Shown: positions 53,784 through 63,189, counted from the first letter of the stretch. The stretch: 64,000 nt of DNA from Pseudomonas libanensis (GCF_001439685.1 NZ_JYLH01000012.1:162444-226443), one strand, 5' to 3'. The notes: generated from the sequence alone by a model not told the origin. Translations and numbers: made by a program.

Positions 53784-54620
53784 ATGCGCACCCTGTTCCT
53801 CGCCAGCCTCTGCTTGCTCACCACGGCCCTTGCGGGCTGCCAGCAACACCCGCCGGCCAACGACCAACTCGACGCCGTGCTGTGGACCCAGACGTCCATC
53901 GAGCACGAGCTGATCTACCGCCAGCTCTTCGCCAACGCCACCCGCCAACTCGATGTTGCGCTGGCCGACCCGAGCTGGGACGCACTGCCTTTGCCTGCAC
54001 GCAAGCTGACCGGCCTGCCACCGGCGGTGGTGGTGGATATCGACGAAACCTTGCTGGACAACGTGCCGCTCAACGCCCGCGACATTATCAATAACCAGGT
54101 GTATTCCTATGACCGCTGGAACACCTGGGTGGAGCAGGCCAAGGCCCAGGCACTGCCAGGTTCCGTGGCGTTCCTGCAGGCGGCCAGGCAAAAAGGGATC
54201 AAGGTGTATTACCTCACCAACCGCGAACACAGCCAGGTCGCGGCCACGGCCAAAAACCTGCGTTTACGCGGCTTTCCGATTGAGAGCAATGAACAGATCC
54301 TGGCGGCCAGCACGCCTACCGGCCACTGCGAAAGCGCCGGCTACGGCAAGAACTGCCGCCGCCAGTGGGTCGCCAGCCAGGCACGTGTGCTGTTGATGGC
54401 CGGTGACTCCCTGGGAGATTTCGTGCAGGCCGAACACAACACCCTGGCTGCGCAGCGCAAGGCCGTCGAACCCTATGTGAACTGGCTGGGGCAACGCTGG
54501 TTCCTGCTGCCCAACCCGAGCTACGGCAATTGGTACAGCGCGCCGTACGGGGATGATGAGACGTTGCCGTTTGCGCAAAAGCGCAGGCTCAAGCAGCAGG
54601 TGTTGTTGTTGCAGGAATAG
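53784..54620 (+). CDS. HAD-family acid phosphatase, lipoprotein e(P4)-like 5'-nucleotidase
   Basis: A 278-residue outer-membrane-type lipoprotein: signal ending in LAGC (Cys19), then class C acid phosphatase motifs VVVDIDETLLDN (Asp85, Asp87), YYLTNRE and LLMAGDSLGDF. The e(P4) family dephosphorylates nucleotides and other phosphomonoesters in the periplasm so the nucleoside can be taken up. Typical length. Monocistronic, followed by a REP. Confidence 0.88.
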   Translation: MRTLFLASLCLLTTALAGCQQHPPANDQLDAVLWTQTSIEHELIYRQLFANATRQLDVALADPSWDALPLPARKLTGLPPAVVVDIDETLLDNVPLNARDIINNQVYSYDRWNTWVEQAKAQALPGSVAFLQAARQKGIKVYYLTNREHSQVAATAKNLRLRGFPIESNEQILAASTPTGHCESAGYGKNCRRQWVASQARVLLMAGDSLGDFVQAEHNTLAAQRKAVEPYVNWLGQRWFLLPNPSYGNWYSAPYGDDETLPFAQKRRLKQQVLLLQE

Positions 54621-54630
54621 GGAGTAGTCA

Positions 54631-54719
54631 TGTGGGAGGGGGCTTGCTCCCGATAGCAATGGATCAGTCACACATGCAGTGACTGACAATCCGCTATCGG
54701 GGGCAAGCCCCCTCCCACA
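54631..54719. repeat. REP pair, GGGGGCTTGC class
   Basis: TGTGGGAGGGGGCTTGCTCC and inverted GGGGCAAGCCCCCTCCCACA with a centre containing ATCAGTCACACATGCAGTGACTG. It directly follows the phosphatase gene. Confidence 0.92.
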
Positions 54720-54840
54720 TTGGGTCTGCGTTGAATCAGTAGCAGGAGCGATCAACCCGAGGGCCGTTCATCCCACTCATTTGCACCGCGGCCCTCATAT
54801 CATCACACTCGTCATTCACCCGCCGGCTCAGGAACCGCAA

Positions 54841-55398
54841 ATGCCTCACTCCTTGCTCAAGCCTGCGCTGCCCGGTATTGCGCTGCGGCGATGGCGTTTG
54901 CTGCACCGCGTCAAGCAAAGCCATGCGGCGCAGCTATTCAACGTCACGCAATCGACTATTTCGCGCTGGGAAAGTGGCGTACAAGCGATGGATCCGGCTG
55001 CGCACCAACAGCTTGAACAGTTGTTGGCAGCCCGGCTTGATGCAGCCGCCGACCAGGCATTGGCCCGGCTGGTCAGTGAGAGTTCGCAAGCGATGCACTT
55101 GGTGTGCGACCTGACGCACCGCCTGCTCGCATGCTCGCCCTCCCGCGCATTCCAATTCACCAGCCCGCTCACCGACCTTATGGGCCAGTCGCTGTGGCGC
55201 TTTGCAACCGAGGAAATCCAGCTGATCGAAGCCAGCCTGGAGCACAGCGGCTGGCGCGAAACCCAGGCCCCCCCGGCCCTTGAATTTACCACTGGAAGCA
55301 ACGATTCCAGCCTCGTGCCGATACGCCCAAGCCTGTGCCGCTGGACACGCATGACCCTGAGCGATGGCAGCGCCGCGCGCCTGGTCGAGACACTCTGA
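54841..55398 (+). CDS. XRE-type helix-turn-helix regulator
   Basis: A 185-residue protein with an N-terminal HTH (HAAQLFNVTQSTISRWESGV, about residues 28-47) and a C-terminal region resembling a small PAS-like sensor (MHLVCDLTHRLLACSPSRAF). AGGAA precedes the ATG. It probably binds DNA as a dimer; target and signal are unknown. It lies 86 bases before the HD-domain gene on the same strand. Confidence 0.72.
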   Translation: MPHSLLKPALPGIALRRWRLLHRVKQSHAAQLFNVTQSTISRWESGVQAMDPAAHQQLEQLLAARLDAAADQALARLVSESSQAMHLVCDLTHRLLACSPSRAFQFTSPLTDLMGQSLWRFATEEIQLIEASLEHSGWRETQAPPALEFTTGSNDSSLVPIRPSLCRWTRMTLSDGSAARLVETL

Positions 55399-55484
55399 AA
55401 GCCCACCGCGCATATTTTATGCGTGGACGATCTGCGCTTGCGCACCTAGGCTTAGCTGCATAATCGACCTTGTGGGGCAGCATC

Positions 55485-56057
55485 ATGGACCTGGAAAAAA
55501 TCAAAGGCCGTCTCGATTTCCTGCGCGAAGCGGAAAAACTCAAGGATGTGCTCAGAAGTGCCCACACGGCTTCGGGTCGCACTGAAAGCACGGCCGAACA
55601 CAGTTGGCGCCTGTGTCTGATGGCGATGGTGTTCGCCGATCAGCTGCCCGGCCTGGACCTGCTGAAAATCCTCAAGATGTGCGTTATCCATGATTTGGGC
55701 GAGGCCATCCACGGCGATATCCCGGCGGTCAGCCAGGCGGCCTTTCCCAACAAGGGCGAACAGGAGCGACTCGACCTGCTGCTGTTGGCCCAGTCCCTGG
55801 ACAGCCCCCTGAAAACCGAGATCCTGACGTTGTGGGATGACTACGAGAACGTGCTCTCGCCAGAAGCAAAAGCCGTCAAGGCCATGGACAAACTGGAGAC
55901 CCTGCTGCAGCACACCCAGGGGCTGAACCCTCCCGATTTCGACTACGCCTTCAACCTGGCCTACGGCAAAAAACACACGGATGCCGAACCCTTGTTCGAA
56001 GCGTTGCGGGCATTGATCGATCAAGCGACAGAGCAAAGGCTTCACGCCGCCGAGTAA
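55485..56057 (+). CDS. HD-domain phosphohydrolase (HDDC2/YfbR-like)
   Basis: A 190-residue HD-superfamily protein with metal ligands His39 (TAEHSWR), His69-Asp70 (VIHDLGEAIHGD) and a later Asp in KAMDKLETL. The family includes 5'-deoxynucleotidases that act on dNMPs. ATG 55485 is preferred over an in-frame start five codons upstream. Convergent with the RidA gene at 56067. Confidence 0.82.
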   Translation: MDLEKIKGRLDFLREAEKLKDVLRSAHTASGRTESTAEHSWRLCLMAMVFADQLPGLDLLKILKMCVIHDLGEAIHGDIPAVSQAAFPNKGEQERLDLLLLAQSLDSPLKTEILTLWDDYENVLSPEAKAVKAMDKLETLLQHTQGLNPPDFDYAFNLAYGKKHTDAEPLFEALRALIDQATEQRLHAAE

Positions 56058-56066
56058 CGGGTTTGA

Positions 56067-56489
56067 TCACAACACCCGAGCGGCAATCGCCTCCACCTCC
56101 ACTAACGCCCCCGGCAGCGGCAACGCCACCACTTGCAACGCTGTCCGCGCCGGTTTGTTCGGTTGCTGCGGCGTGCCGAAGTACTGCGTATACCCACGCT
56201 GCAACCCGGCAAAATCCAGTTTGCCGTCGGTTTCTTCGGTGCCGACCAGAAACACCCGCAACTGCACGATATCGCCCAGGTCCAGGTCGTGTTGGCTCAG
56301 GATCTGGCGCAATTTGTTGAACACCGAAACAGTCTGCACTTCGGTATCGCCAAAAACCCCAGGCACGCTCGGGTCGACGAGGTCCGGCAGCGTGCCACTG
56401 ACGAATACCAGGCTGGCGGAGGCCGGCACGGTGACGGTTTGCGAGATGGGAAAGTCGCCGACGCTGGTGCGTTGGATGCTGTCGCTCAT
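56067..56489 (-). CDS. RidA-family enamine/imine deaminase
   Basis: A 140-residue RidA-fold protein keeping the catalytic Arg115 in KPARTAL and Glu in LVEVEAIA, unlike the paralogue at 47132. Such enzymes hydrolyse reactive enamines or imines released by amine oxidases and PLP enzymes. It is the last gene of the TonB receptor/ABC/amine oxidase operon; its Shine-Dalgarno AAGGAG overlaps the amine oxidase stop. The context says it clears the oxidase's imine product. Confidence 0.87.
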   Translation of the reverse strand: MSDSIQRTSVGDFPISQTVTVPASASLVFVSGTLPDLVDPSVPGVFGDTEVQTVSVFNKLRQILSQHDLDLGDIVQLRVFLVGTEETDGKLDFAGLQRGYTQYFGTPQQPNKPARTALQVVALPLPGALVEVEAIAARVL

Positions 56490-56500
56490 GGTGTTACTCC

Positions 56501-58084
56501 TTAAGAGGCGGCCAGGGCCGCGATCTGTCGTTGTTGGGTGACCCGTTCGGCCAGTTGCGCGACCACATGACGCGCAGAGTTCGCCGCTGATTCCTGCCAG
56601 ATCCCCACGCCGCTTTGCACCAGTCCATCACCGGCGAAATACACGCGACCGTGGGGCCGCTCGAGCAAGGCACTGGCCTCGGCGGGGAAATGTTCGCGTT
56701 GCAGCCATGGGCCTTCGCTGTAGGGGACCTGTTCCCACGAGACCGCCAGCGGATTACGCAGGTGCCTGGAATAACCCGGATGCAACAGCTCCACGGCCTC
56801 CCTCGAAGTGGCGTACTGCTTATCGAGAGGTCGAGCGCCAAACACGTCGGCGCCCTCCCCCGTCACATAACCAGCCACCAGCACACCGTCGCGGGTGTTG
56901 AGGTCGTTGCTGGGATACCAGAGCAGGCGCGCCGGGTGGTCGATCCACGACAGGCCGCCGTAGGTGCGGTAATCGGTTTCCCAGAAGCGCGGGGATTGCC
57001 ATGCCACCTTGGTCGCCTGGTCGCTGCGGGTGCTGCGCAACGCGGCCTTGATCGGCTCGCTGAAATCCGTATCGAGCTTGGCCAGCAATGGCAGCGGCAA
57101 GGTCGAAACCAGGTAATCAGCGCGCACTACTTCCTCACGGCCGCTGTGCTGGTCGTGATAGGTCACCGCCACACCGTCCTCCAACTGACGGATCTGCCGC
57201 ACTTGGGCGCCCAGTTGCACCTGCTCGTGCACGCGACGGTAAAAGGCATCGGTGATACGGTCCATGCCGCCCACCGGCTGGAACATGGTGGCAGAGAATT
57301 CCGGGAATTCGGTGTGCAGCAAGGCGCCCCAGAGTTCCGGGTGCAGCAAGCGCTCCAACCCCAGCGGGCTACGACGGGCGGGCAAGGCGCCAGGGTGGGC
57401 GGCGGATTCCAGGTGCCCCGAACGCAGGGTGCCCTCGAAGGCCAGCTCCTGGGACAGGTCGCCATACACCTGCAGGAAACCCAGCAAGCGCGTGCGCTCT
57501 TCGCCGCTCAGCACATCATCGAGGGCGTCACGCTGCACCGCCTTGGCCAACAGCCCGGACAGATGCCCACGGGTATCGTTGAGCGCCTGGCCGACGCTGA
57601 ACGCCGGCTGGTTGAGGTCCGGCCGCACCTGGGCGCCATGGCTGCTGTTGACCAGCACTTCCAAGGGCACGCCCAGCTCACTGCAATAGTCGAGGATCGT
57701 GCGGTGCTGGCTGGGAATGCGCGCAGGGCCGGCGTTGAAATACTGGCCCGGATCAAACCCCACGGTCTGCGAGCGGCCATCCTTGTAGTCCACTCGGTCA
57801 CCGTGGCGCAGGGTCCAGGTGCGGCCACCCACACGCTCACGGGCTTCGAGCACATGCACATTGAAGCCGGCGCGGCTCAGTTCCAGTGCCGTGACCAGCC
57901 CGGCAATCCCGGCGCCCAGTACCAGCACGCGGGTGCCCTGCCCCAGGCCGTCCTTGAGTTTCAGCGGTTGCGGCCGGCGGTGGGAGGATGGGCCCAGGCC
58001 CAACACCGCCAATGCATCCTTGACGGCCTTTTCACCGCCCACCGCAGCAATGCTCGACAACGCTTCACGTCGTGTCAGTCCCAT
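56501..58084 (-). CDS. Flavin monoamine/L-amino acid oxidase
   Basis: A 527-residue FAD amine oxidase. It begins MGLTRREALSSIAAVGG with an Arg-Arg pair suggestive of a Tat signal, then has FAD motif VLVLGAGIAGLVTALELSRA (GxGxxG 57-62), EARERVGGRTW and C-terminal VYFAGDGLVQSGVGIWQESA. Perfect AAGGAGGT lies six bases before ATG 58084. The family oxidises amines or L-amino acids to imines and hydrogen peroxide. It is downstream of an amino-acid-type ABC importer and followed by RidA. Export by Tat is possible but the hydrophobic stretch is short. Confidence 0.83.
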   Translation of the reverse strand: MGLTRREALSSIAAVGGEKAVKDALAVLGLGPSSHRRPQPLKLKDGLGQGTRVLVLGAGIAGLVTALELSRAGFNVHVLEARERVGGRTWTLRHGDRVDYKDGRSQTVGFDPGQYFNAGPARIPSQHRTILDYCSELGVPLEVLVNSSHGAQVRPDLNQPAFSVGQALNDTRGHLSGLLAKAVQRDALDDVLSGEERTRLLGFLQVYGDLSQELAFEGTLRSGHLESAAHPGALPARRSPLGLERLLHPELWGALLHTEFPEFSATMFQPVGGMDRITDAFYRRVHEQVQLGAQVRQIRQLEDGVAVTYHDQHSGREEVVRADYLVSTLPLPLLAKLDTDFSEPIKAALRSTRSDQATKVAWQSPRFWETDYRTYGGLSWIDHPARLLWYPSNDLNTRDGVLVAGYVTGEGADVFGARPLDKQYATSREAVELLHPGYSRHLRNPLAVSWEQVPYSEGPWLQREHFPAEASALLERPHGRVYFAGDGLVQSGVGIWQESAANSARHVVAQLAERVTQQRQIAALAAS

Positions 58085-58096
58085 GTCCAAACCTCC

Positions 58097-59020
58097 TTAG
58101 TCCGGCAGCCCTGGCGGGTTGATCAGCGATTGGTCGACCCGCTCCACATCCAGGCCCCAGCGCTGCAAGACCTGTTCGTATTGACCACCGGCAATCGCGC
58201 CTTGCAAGGCGGTGTGGATCGGCTCGACCAGGCCGTTGTCCTTGCGCGTGGTCACGGCGATATCGGCCTGCAGCGGCCAGCCACCGTTGACGGTGCCGAC
58301 GCGCTTGATACCGCCGGTGATCGCCGCCGAATAGGCGTACACCGAGTCCGGCCCGAACAGCGCGTCGCTGCGCCCTGACTGCACCGCCAGTTGCGCGGCG
58401 GCCTGGTCGTCGAAGTACTGCAACAGCGCAGGCTTGAGGCCGGCTTTTTCATTGGCCTCGTTCCAGGCCAGCAGGACCTTTTCCTGGTTGGTGCCGGAGC
58501 CGACGATGATTTTCAACCCGGCAATGTCCGCTGCCTGCTTGATCTCAGTGATCTTGCTGGTGCTCTTGACGTAAAAGCCGAGCACATCCTGGCGGTAGGT
58601 GGCGAAGTCAAAACGCTTTTTGCGTGCCTCGGTGACAGTGACGTTACTGATCACCACGTCGTATTTGCCCGAGCTGACGCCCAGGGGCCAATCCTCCCAA
58701 CTGGTCTGTACCACGTTGAGTTGCAGGCCGAGGCTGTCGGCGATCAGTTGTGCGGTGTCGGCTTCGCTGCCGATGGTGGTCTTATCGTCACTGGCGAGCA
58801 GCGCCAGGGGCGGCCCGGCCACGCCGGACACGGCCACGGTGAACTTGCCCGGCTGGGCGAACTTGAAGCCCGGCGGGATCTGCGCGATGGCCGCTTCATT
58901 GCGCGGCACATGGATGCGCGGGCGGTCGGGGCTGAGGTCGACCTGTTGCACGGCGAAGGCGTATTGCGCGGTGCTGGCGGCAAGCGCCAGCAAGGCCACG
59001 CGGGTGGTGTTGATGAACAT
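58097..59020 (-). CDS. Polar amino acid ABC transporter substrate-binding protein (SBP family 3)
   Basis: A 307-residue family-3 periplasmic binding protein. Signal peptide RVALLALAASTAQYAFA, then a ligand domain with KYDVVISNVTVTEARKKRFDF and ADIAGLKIIVGSGTNQEKVL. AAGGAG precedes the ATG. The unusually long N-terminal segment before the domain (about 25-60, PRIHVPRNEAAIAQIPPG) recalls ligand-binding proteins of Pseudomonas amine/sulfur-compound clusters. Forms an importer with the next two genes. Confidence 0.87.
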   Translation of the reverse strand: MFINTTRVALLALAASTAQYAFAVQQVDLSPDRPRIHVPRNEAAIAQIPPGFKFAQPGKFTVAVSGVAGPPLALLASDDKTTIGSEADTAQLIADSLGLQLNVVQTSWEDWPLGVSSGKYDVVISNVTVTEARKKRFDFATYRQDVLGFYVKSTSKITEIKQAADIAGLKIIVGSGTNQEKVLLAWNEANEKAGLKPALLQYFDDQAAAQLAVQSGRSDALFGPDSVYAYSAAITGGIKRVGTVNGGWPLQADIAVTTRKDNGLVEPIHTALQGAIAGGQYEQVLQRWGLDVERVDQSLINPPGLPD

Positions 59021-59038
59021 GGGCAGTCACTCCTTGAA

Positions 59039-59812
59039 CTAAAGCACCTTGCCGAGAAAGGCCTGGGTGCGGGGATGGCGGGGTTGGCGCAGGATCTGTT
59101 CGGGCGGGCCTTCTTCGATGAGTTGGCCATCGCAAAGAAACACCACGTGGTCGGCAACCTCGCGGGCAAAACCGATCTCGTGGGTGACGATTACCAGGGT
59201 CACGCCCAGCCGGGTCAGGCCCTTGATCACGTCCAGCACCTCGCCCACCAGCTCAGGGTCGAGGGCCGAGGTGGGCTCGTCGAACAGCAGCACCTTGGGG
59301 TCCAGCGCCAGGGCGCGGGCAATGGCGACGCGCTGTTGTTGCCCACCGGAGAGCTGGCGCGGGTAAGCGTCGGCCTTGTCTGCCAGGCCGACCTTGGCCA
59401 GCAACTCGGCAGCCTTGAAGTGGGCTTGGGCCTTGCTCCAGCGTTTATGGGCCAACGGCGCTTCGGCGATGTTTTCCCAGGCGGTCAGGTGCGGGAACAG
59501 GTTGAAGTTCTGGAACACAAAACCCACGTCGATACGACGCTTGAGGATCTCGCGTTCCTTGAGTTCGAACAGCAGGTCGCCCTTGCGCCGATAGCCGACG
59601 TATTCACCGTCGATGGTGATATGCCCGCTGTCGATCTTCTCCAGGTGGTTGATGGTGCGCAGCAGGGTGGACTTGCCCGAGCCGGACGGCCCGAGGATCA
59701 CCGTGACCTTGCCGGGGTCGATGGTCAGGTCGATGTTATCGAGCACCTGCTGGTTGCCAAAGCGCTTGCCCACGCCCTGGATCTGGATGCGCCCGGCGCG
59801 TGCTTCAGCCAT
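59039..59812 (-). CDS. Amino acid ABC transporter ATP-binding protein
   Basis: A 257-residue polar-amino-acid-type ATPase (GlnQ/HisP group) with Walker A GPSGSGKST, Q-loop VFQNFNLFPHLTAWENI, signature LSGGQQQRVAIARALAL, Walker B VLLFDEPTSALDPEL and H-loop THE. It overlaps the permease gene by eight bases and lies 18 bases before the binding-protein gene. Confidence 0.92.
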   Translation of the reverse strand: MAEARAGRIQIQGVGKRFGNQQVLDNIDLTIDPGKVTVILGPSGSGKSTLLRTINHLEKIDSGHITIDGEYVGYRRKGDLLFELKEREILKRRIDVGFVFQNFNLFPHLTAWENIAEAPLAHKRWSKAQAHFKAAELLAKVGLADKADAYPRQLSGGQQQRVAIARALALDPKVLLFDEPTSALDPELVGEVLDVIKGLTRLGVTLVIVTHEIGFAREVADHVVFLCDGQLIEEGPPEQILRQPRHPRTQAFLGKVL

Positions 59813-60776
59813 GGGCCTTCTCCTTGAACCAGCGGCGCAGGCGCTGCAACGGTGTGGGTGGCAGCACCCGGGCGGTGCCGCGGGCGAAGTGGCGTTCGAC
59901 GTAGTATTGGGCGCTGGTGAGCACGGTGGTGATGATCAGGTACCAGACGGTGGCGACGATCAGCAGTGGGATCACCGCCTGGGTGCGGTTGTAGATGACC
60001 TGCACGGTATAGAACAGCTCGGGCAAGGCCAGCACGTAGACGATGGAGGTGCCCTTGACCAGGCCGATGATTTCATTGAACCCCGACGGCAGGATCGAGC
60101 GCAGTGCCTGGGGCAGGATGATGCGAAAGATACGCCGCGAGGCCGGCAACCCCAGGGCCGCCGCCGCTTCATGCTGGCCGGCCTCCACGCCGATCAGGCC
60201 ACCGCGAATGATCTCCGCCGCGTAGGCCGCCTGCATCAGGCTCAAGCCCAGTACCGCTACGGTGAATTGGCTGAGCACATCCACCGTCGACCATTGCGCA
60301 AACACCAGGTCGGTGAACGGCAGACCGAGCACGATGTGGTCATACAGGTAGGCAAAGTTGTAGAGGATGATCAGTACCAGCAGCGCCGGCATCGAGCGGA
60401 AAAACCAGATATAGCCCCAGGCCAATGCGGCCAGCAAGGGCGAACCCGACAGCCGCGCCAAGGCCAGCGCCGTGCCAAGAATGACGCTGAACACAGTGCT
60501 CAGCAGCGTCAGCAACAGCGTCTGCCCCAGCCCACGCAGCACTGACGGCGAGAAGAACCACTGGCTGAACACGCCCCACTCCCAGCGCGGGTTGGTGGCC
60601 AGGGAATGCACGATGGCGAGCAGCACCAGCGCGGCGAAGACCGACCCGGCCCAGCGCCAGGGATGCCGGGCAGGCACTACTTGCAGAGCCTTGATCGGCG
60701 TCGAGACACGGCGCTGGCGCAGCGGTTGGGCGCTGACCTCATCGAGCAGGTCGTAGGGTTTGGCGGCAATGGGCAT
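59805..60776 (-). CDS. Amino acid ABC transporter permease (HisM/GlnP-like)
   Basis: A 323-residue inner-membrane permease with about five to six helices and the EAA motif in EAAAALGLPASRRIFRIILPQ, standard for polar amino acid importers. A soluble N-terminal extension of about 45 residues precedes the first helix. As the only permease in the operon it probably forms a homodimer. It lies 19 bases after the TonB receptor gene. Confidence 0.9.
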   Translation of the reverse strand: MPIAAKPYDLLDEVSAQPLRQRRVSTPIKALQVVPARHPWRWAGSVFAALVLLAIVHSLATNPRWEWGVFSQWFFSPSVLRGLGQTLLLTLLSTVFSVILGTALALARLSGSPLLAALAWGYIWFFRSMPALLVLIILYNFAYLYDHIVLGLPFTDLVFAQWSTVDVLSQFTVAVLGLSLMQAAYAAEIIRGGLIGVEAGQHEAAAALGLPASRRIFRIILPQALRSILPSGFNEIIGLVKGTSIVYVLALPELFYTVQVIYNRTQAVIPLLIVATVWYLIITTVLTSAQYYVERHFARGTARVLPPTPLQRLRRWFKEKAHG

Positions 60777-60795
60777 GTGCTATTCCTCGCAGGCC

Positions 60796-63189
60796 TTAGA
60801 AGGCGTAAGTCAGCCGGGTGTAGTAGTACCCGCCGGTAAAACCGTAGGGCGAATAGGTGCCGTAGCTGGCGACCATGGTGCTGCTTGGCACCCCTTGCTT
60901 CTTGGGGTACTGGTCGAACAGGTTCTTGGCGCCGATGGCGATGTTCAGGTCTTGGGTGAGGTTGTAGCCAAGGTCGAGGTCGGTGATCCATTTGGCGCTG
61001 TAGACCCGGTCCAGGTCGCGGTTGGCCGATGAATTGACTTCCTTGTAGGAACCGTAGCGGGTCAGGGCCAGGTTGAGGTTCAAGCGCCCGATGCTCCAGT
61101 CGCCGCCGAGGATCAGCTTGGTAGTGGGCTGCACGCCGGTGATCAGGTTGCGGGCCTCGCGGTCCATCAGCTCGTAGGAGGTGCCGAGGATGTTGGTGGA
61201 TTGCTTGTAATTGAGAATCCGGGTCTGGTTCCAGTTGAACGCGGCGGTCCATTTCAGGGCGCCGAACGTGCCCAGGTCCTGGTTGTAGCTGCTGACCAGG
61301 TCCAGGCCCTTGGTGCGGGTATCGGCGCCGTTGATAAAGTACTGGCCGCCGGAGGTGGAGTTGACGCCATTGTTCTGCAGCACCTGGGTGACTTGCGGGC
61401 CGAGCAAGGTGCCGGTGAGGGTGATGCGGTCGCGCAGGTTGATCACGTAGGCATCGGCGGTGAAGCTCAGGCGGTCGGTGGGAGTCAGGGTCAAGCCGAG
61501 GCTGAAATTGGTCGAGCGCTCGGGCTTGAGTTCTTCGGCGCCCAACGCCTTGGCCGCCGCCGAACCCACTGGCAGCACGCCGTAGTTGATCGACTGGTAC
61601 ACCCCGTCCACCACGCCGTAGGTGGTAGAGCGCGCACTGAACAAACTGTTGGCCAGAGACGGCGCACGAAAGCCATTACTCACCGTGGCACGCACCGCGA
61701 ACTGCGGCGTGAAGTCGTAGCGGGTGGTCAACTTGCCGCTGCGGGTAGCGCCCACGCCTTGGTTGTAATGCTCATAGCGCAGGGCGGTGCCGACGTACCA
61801 ATCCGGCAAGGGGTTGAAACCCACGTCCACATAGCCGGCCAGGCTGTTGCGCGAGGCGCTGCTTTGTTCCTGCGGAGAAATGCCGTTGGTGACCTGGGCT
61901 CCGGAGGACGCACAATTACCCGGTGCCACGCAGTAGCCGCCGTTGGCATAGGATGCGTAGTCACCGGCCTGCACCTCATAGGTATCGCGCCGATGCTCGA
62001 AGCCATAGGACAGGTCCAAGGGCTTTTGCAGGCCGATATCGAAGCCGCGCTTGAAGTCCAGGTTGGTGGTCAACTCGGTGGAAATCCAGGTGCCGGAGGT
62101 GAAGCTGTTCGGCGTGGCCTCGCCCAGGGACGGGTTCTGGTTGTGGGTGGTGCCCTGCTCCGCCTCGTTGCGCCCGTAGGTGGTGGACAGGTCCCAGTCC
62201 CACTCGCCCACGCTGCCCTTGCCACCGAACGCCGCCTGGAAATCGTCCTCGTCGATGTACCAGGTCGGGGTGTACCCGGCCGGGTAGCCGTTGGGCCCGG
62301 TGGTGATGGTGTTGGTGATGGTCGGCAAGCGGAAGTTCTGGCCCTGCTCGGCCTTGCGTCGCGAGTAGGTGGTGAAAGAGTACAGGCTGAAACTGTCGTC
62401 CATCGGCAGCTCGGCGTTGTAGCCCAGGGTCAGCAGGTTGGTCTTGGGCGTGCCGTAGCCACCGTAGGTGGACTTGCCTGCCAGGTCATAGGCTTGTTCA
62501 TAGCTATAGCCGTTGGCGCTGGCCTTGTTGTCGTCGTTCTGGCTGCGCGCATCCAGGGCCAGCTGCACGATGCCGCCGTTGCCGATCTCGAAGCCCTTGT
62601 TGAGGCTTTGTTGCACGGTCTGCTTCTTGCCGTCATAGCCAAGCCCCGCGTTCGTTACCGAGGTGCCGCTGGTGTCGGCCTTGAGGATCACGTTGATCAC
62701 CCCGGCGATAGCATCGGAACCGTACTGGGCGGCGGCGCCATCACGCAGCACTTCTACATGGTCGATGGCGCTGATGGGGATCAGGTCCAGGTCGGCCGGT
62801 GCCGCACCGGTGTTGACACCGTTGATATTCAGGGTGGCGCTGGTATGGCGGCGCTTGCCGTTGACCAGCACCAGCACTTCGGCGGCGCTCAAACCACGCA
62901 GGTTCGGCGCCCGGGCGATACCACTGGCGTCCCAGCCGGTTTTTTCCGGCAGGGTCAGCGATGGGATCACCGCGCTCAATGCTTCCATCAACCCGGGCTT
63001 GCCGGTGCTTTGCAATTGCTTGGCGCTGACCACATCAATGGGCACGGGGCTGCTGGTGACCGTGCGCTGCTCGGCGCCACGGTTACCGGTGACCACGACG
63101 GTGGAGAGTGTGCTGTCGTCCTGGGCCTGTGTCGCTGCGGCCAGCAGGGTCAACGCCAGGGCGGTGGTGGGTTGTAGAACGTGCTTCAT
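60796..63189 (-). CDS. TonB-dependent outer membrane receptor
   Basis: A 797-residue receptor. It has a signal peptide (TTALALTLLAAATQAQ), a TonB-box/plug beginning DSTLSTVVVTGNRGAEQRTV, plug motif NLRGLSAAEVLVLVNGKRRH and VEVLRDGAAAQYGSDAIAGV, then a 22-strand-type barrel ending in YYTRLTYAF. ATG 63189 has GGGA at six bases; an ATG two codons upstream is possible. It leads a six-gene operon with an amino-acid-type importer and amine oxidase, so its ligand is likely an amine, amino acid or conjugate. No Fur box was recognised upstream. Confidence 0.88.
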   Translation of the reverse strand: MKHVLQPTTALALTLLAAATQAQDDSTLSTVVVTGNRGAEQRTVTSSPVPIDVVSAKQLQSTGKPGLMEALSAVIPSLTLPEKTGWDASGIARAPNLRGLSAAEVLVLVNGKRRHTSATLNINGVNTGAAPADLDLIPISAIDHVEVLRDGAAAQYGSDAIAGVINVILKADTSGTSVTNAGLGYDGKKQTVQQSLNKGFEIGNGGIVQLALDARSQNDDNKASANGYSYEQAYDLAGKSTYGGYGTPKTNLLTLGYNAELPMDDSFSLYSFTTYSRRKAEQGQNFRLPTITNTITTGPNGYPAGYTPTWYIDEDDFQAAFGGKGSVGEWDWDLSTTYGRNEAEQGTTHNQNPSLGEATPNSFTSGTWISTELTTNLDFKRGFDIGLQKPLDLSYGFEHRRDTYEVQAGDYASYANGGYCVAPGNCASSGAQVTNGISPQEQSSASRNSLAGYVDVGFNPLPDWYVGTALRYEHYNQGVGATRSGKLTTRYDFTPQFAVRATVSNGFRAPSLANSLFSARSTTYGVVDGVYQSINYGVLPVGSAAAKALGAEELKPERSTNFSLGLTLTPTDRLSFTADAYVINLRDRITLTGTLLGPQVTQVLQNNGVNSTSGGQYFINGADTRTKGLDLVSSYNQDLGTFGALKWTAAFNWNQTRILNYKQSTNILGTSYELMDREARNLITGVQPTTKLILGGDWSIGRLNLNLALTRYGSYKEVNSSANRDLDRVYSAKWITDLDLGYNLTQDLNIAIGAKNLFDQYPKKQGVPSSTMVASYGTYSPYGFTGGYYYTRLTYAF

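Noticed and set aside
56615..58378. Plus-strand open frame of about 587 codons
   Set aside because: Lies opposite the flavin amine oxidase, which has full FAD motifs; the antisense product has no recognisable feature.
61201..63177. Long plus-strand open frame of about 658 codons
   Set aside because: Antisense to the TonB receptor gene; composition (Gly/Ala/Val/Gln-rich, no domain) is what high-GC coding DNA gives on its opposite strand.
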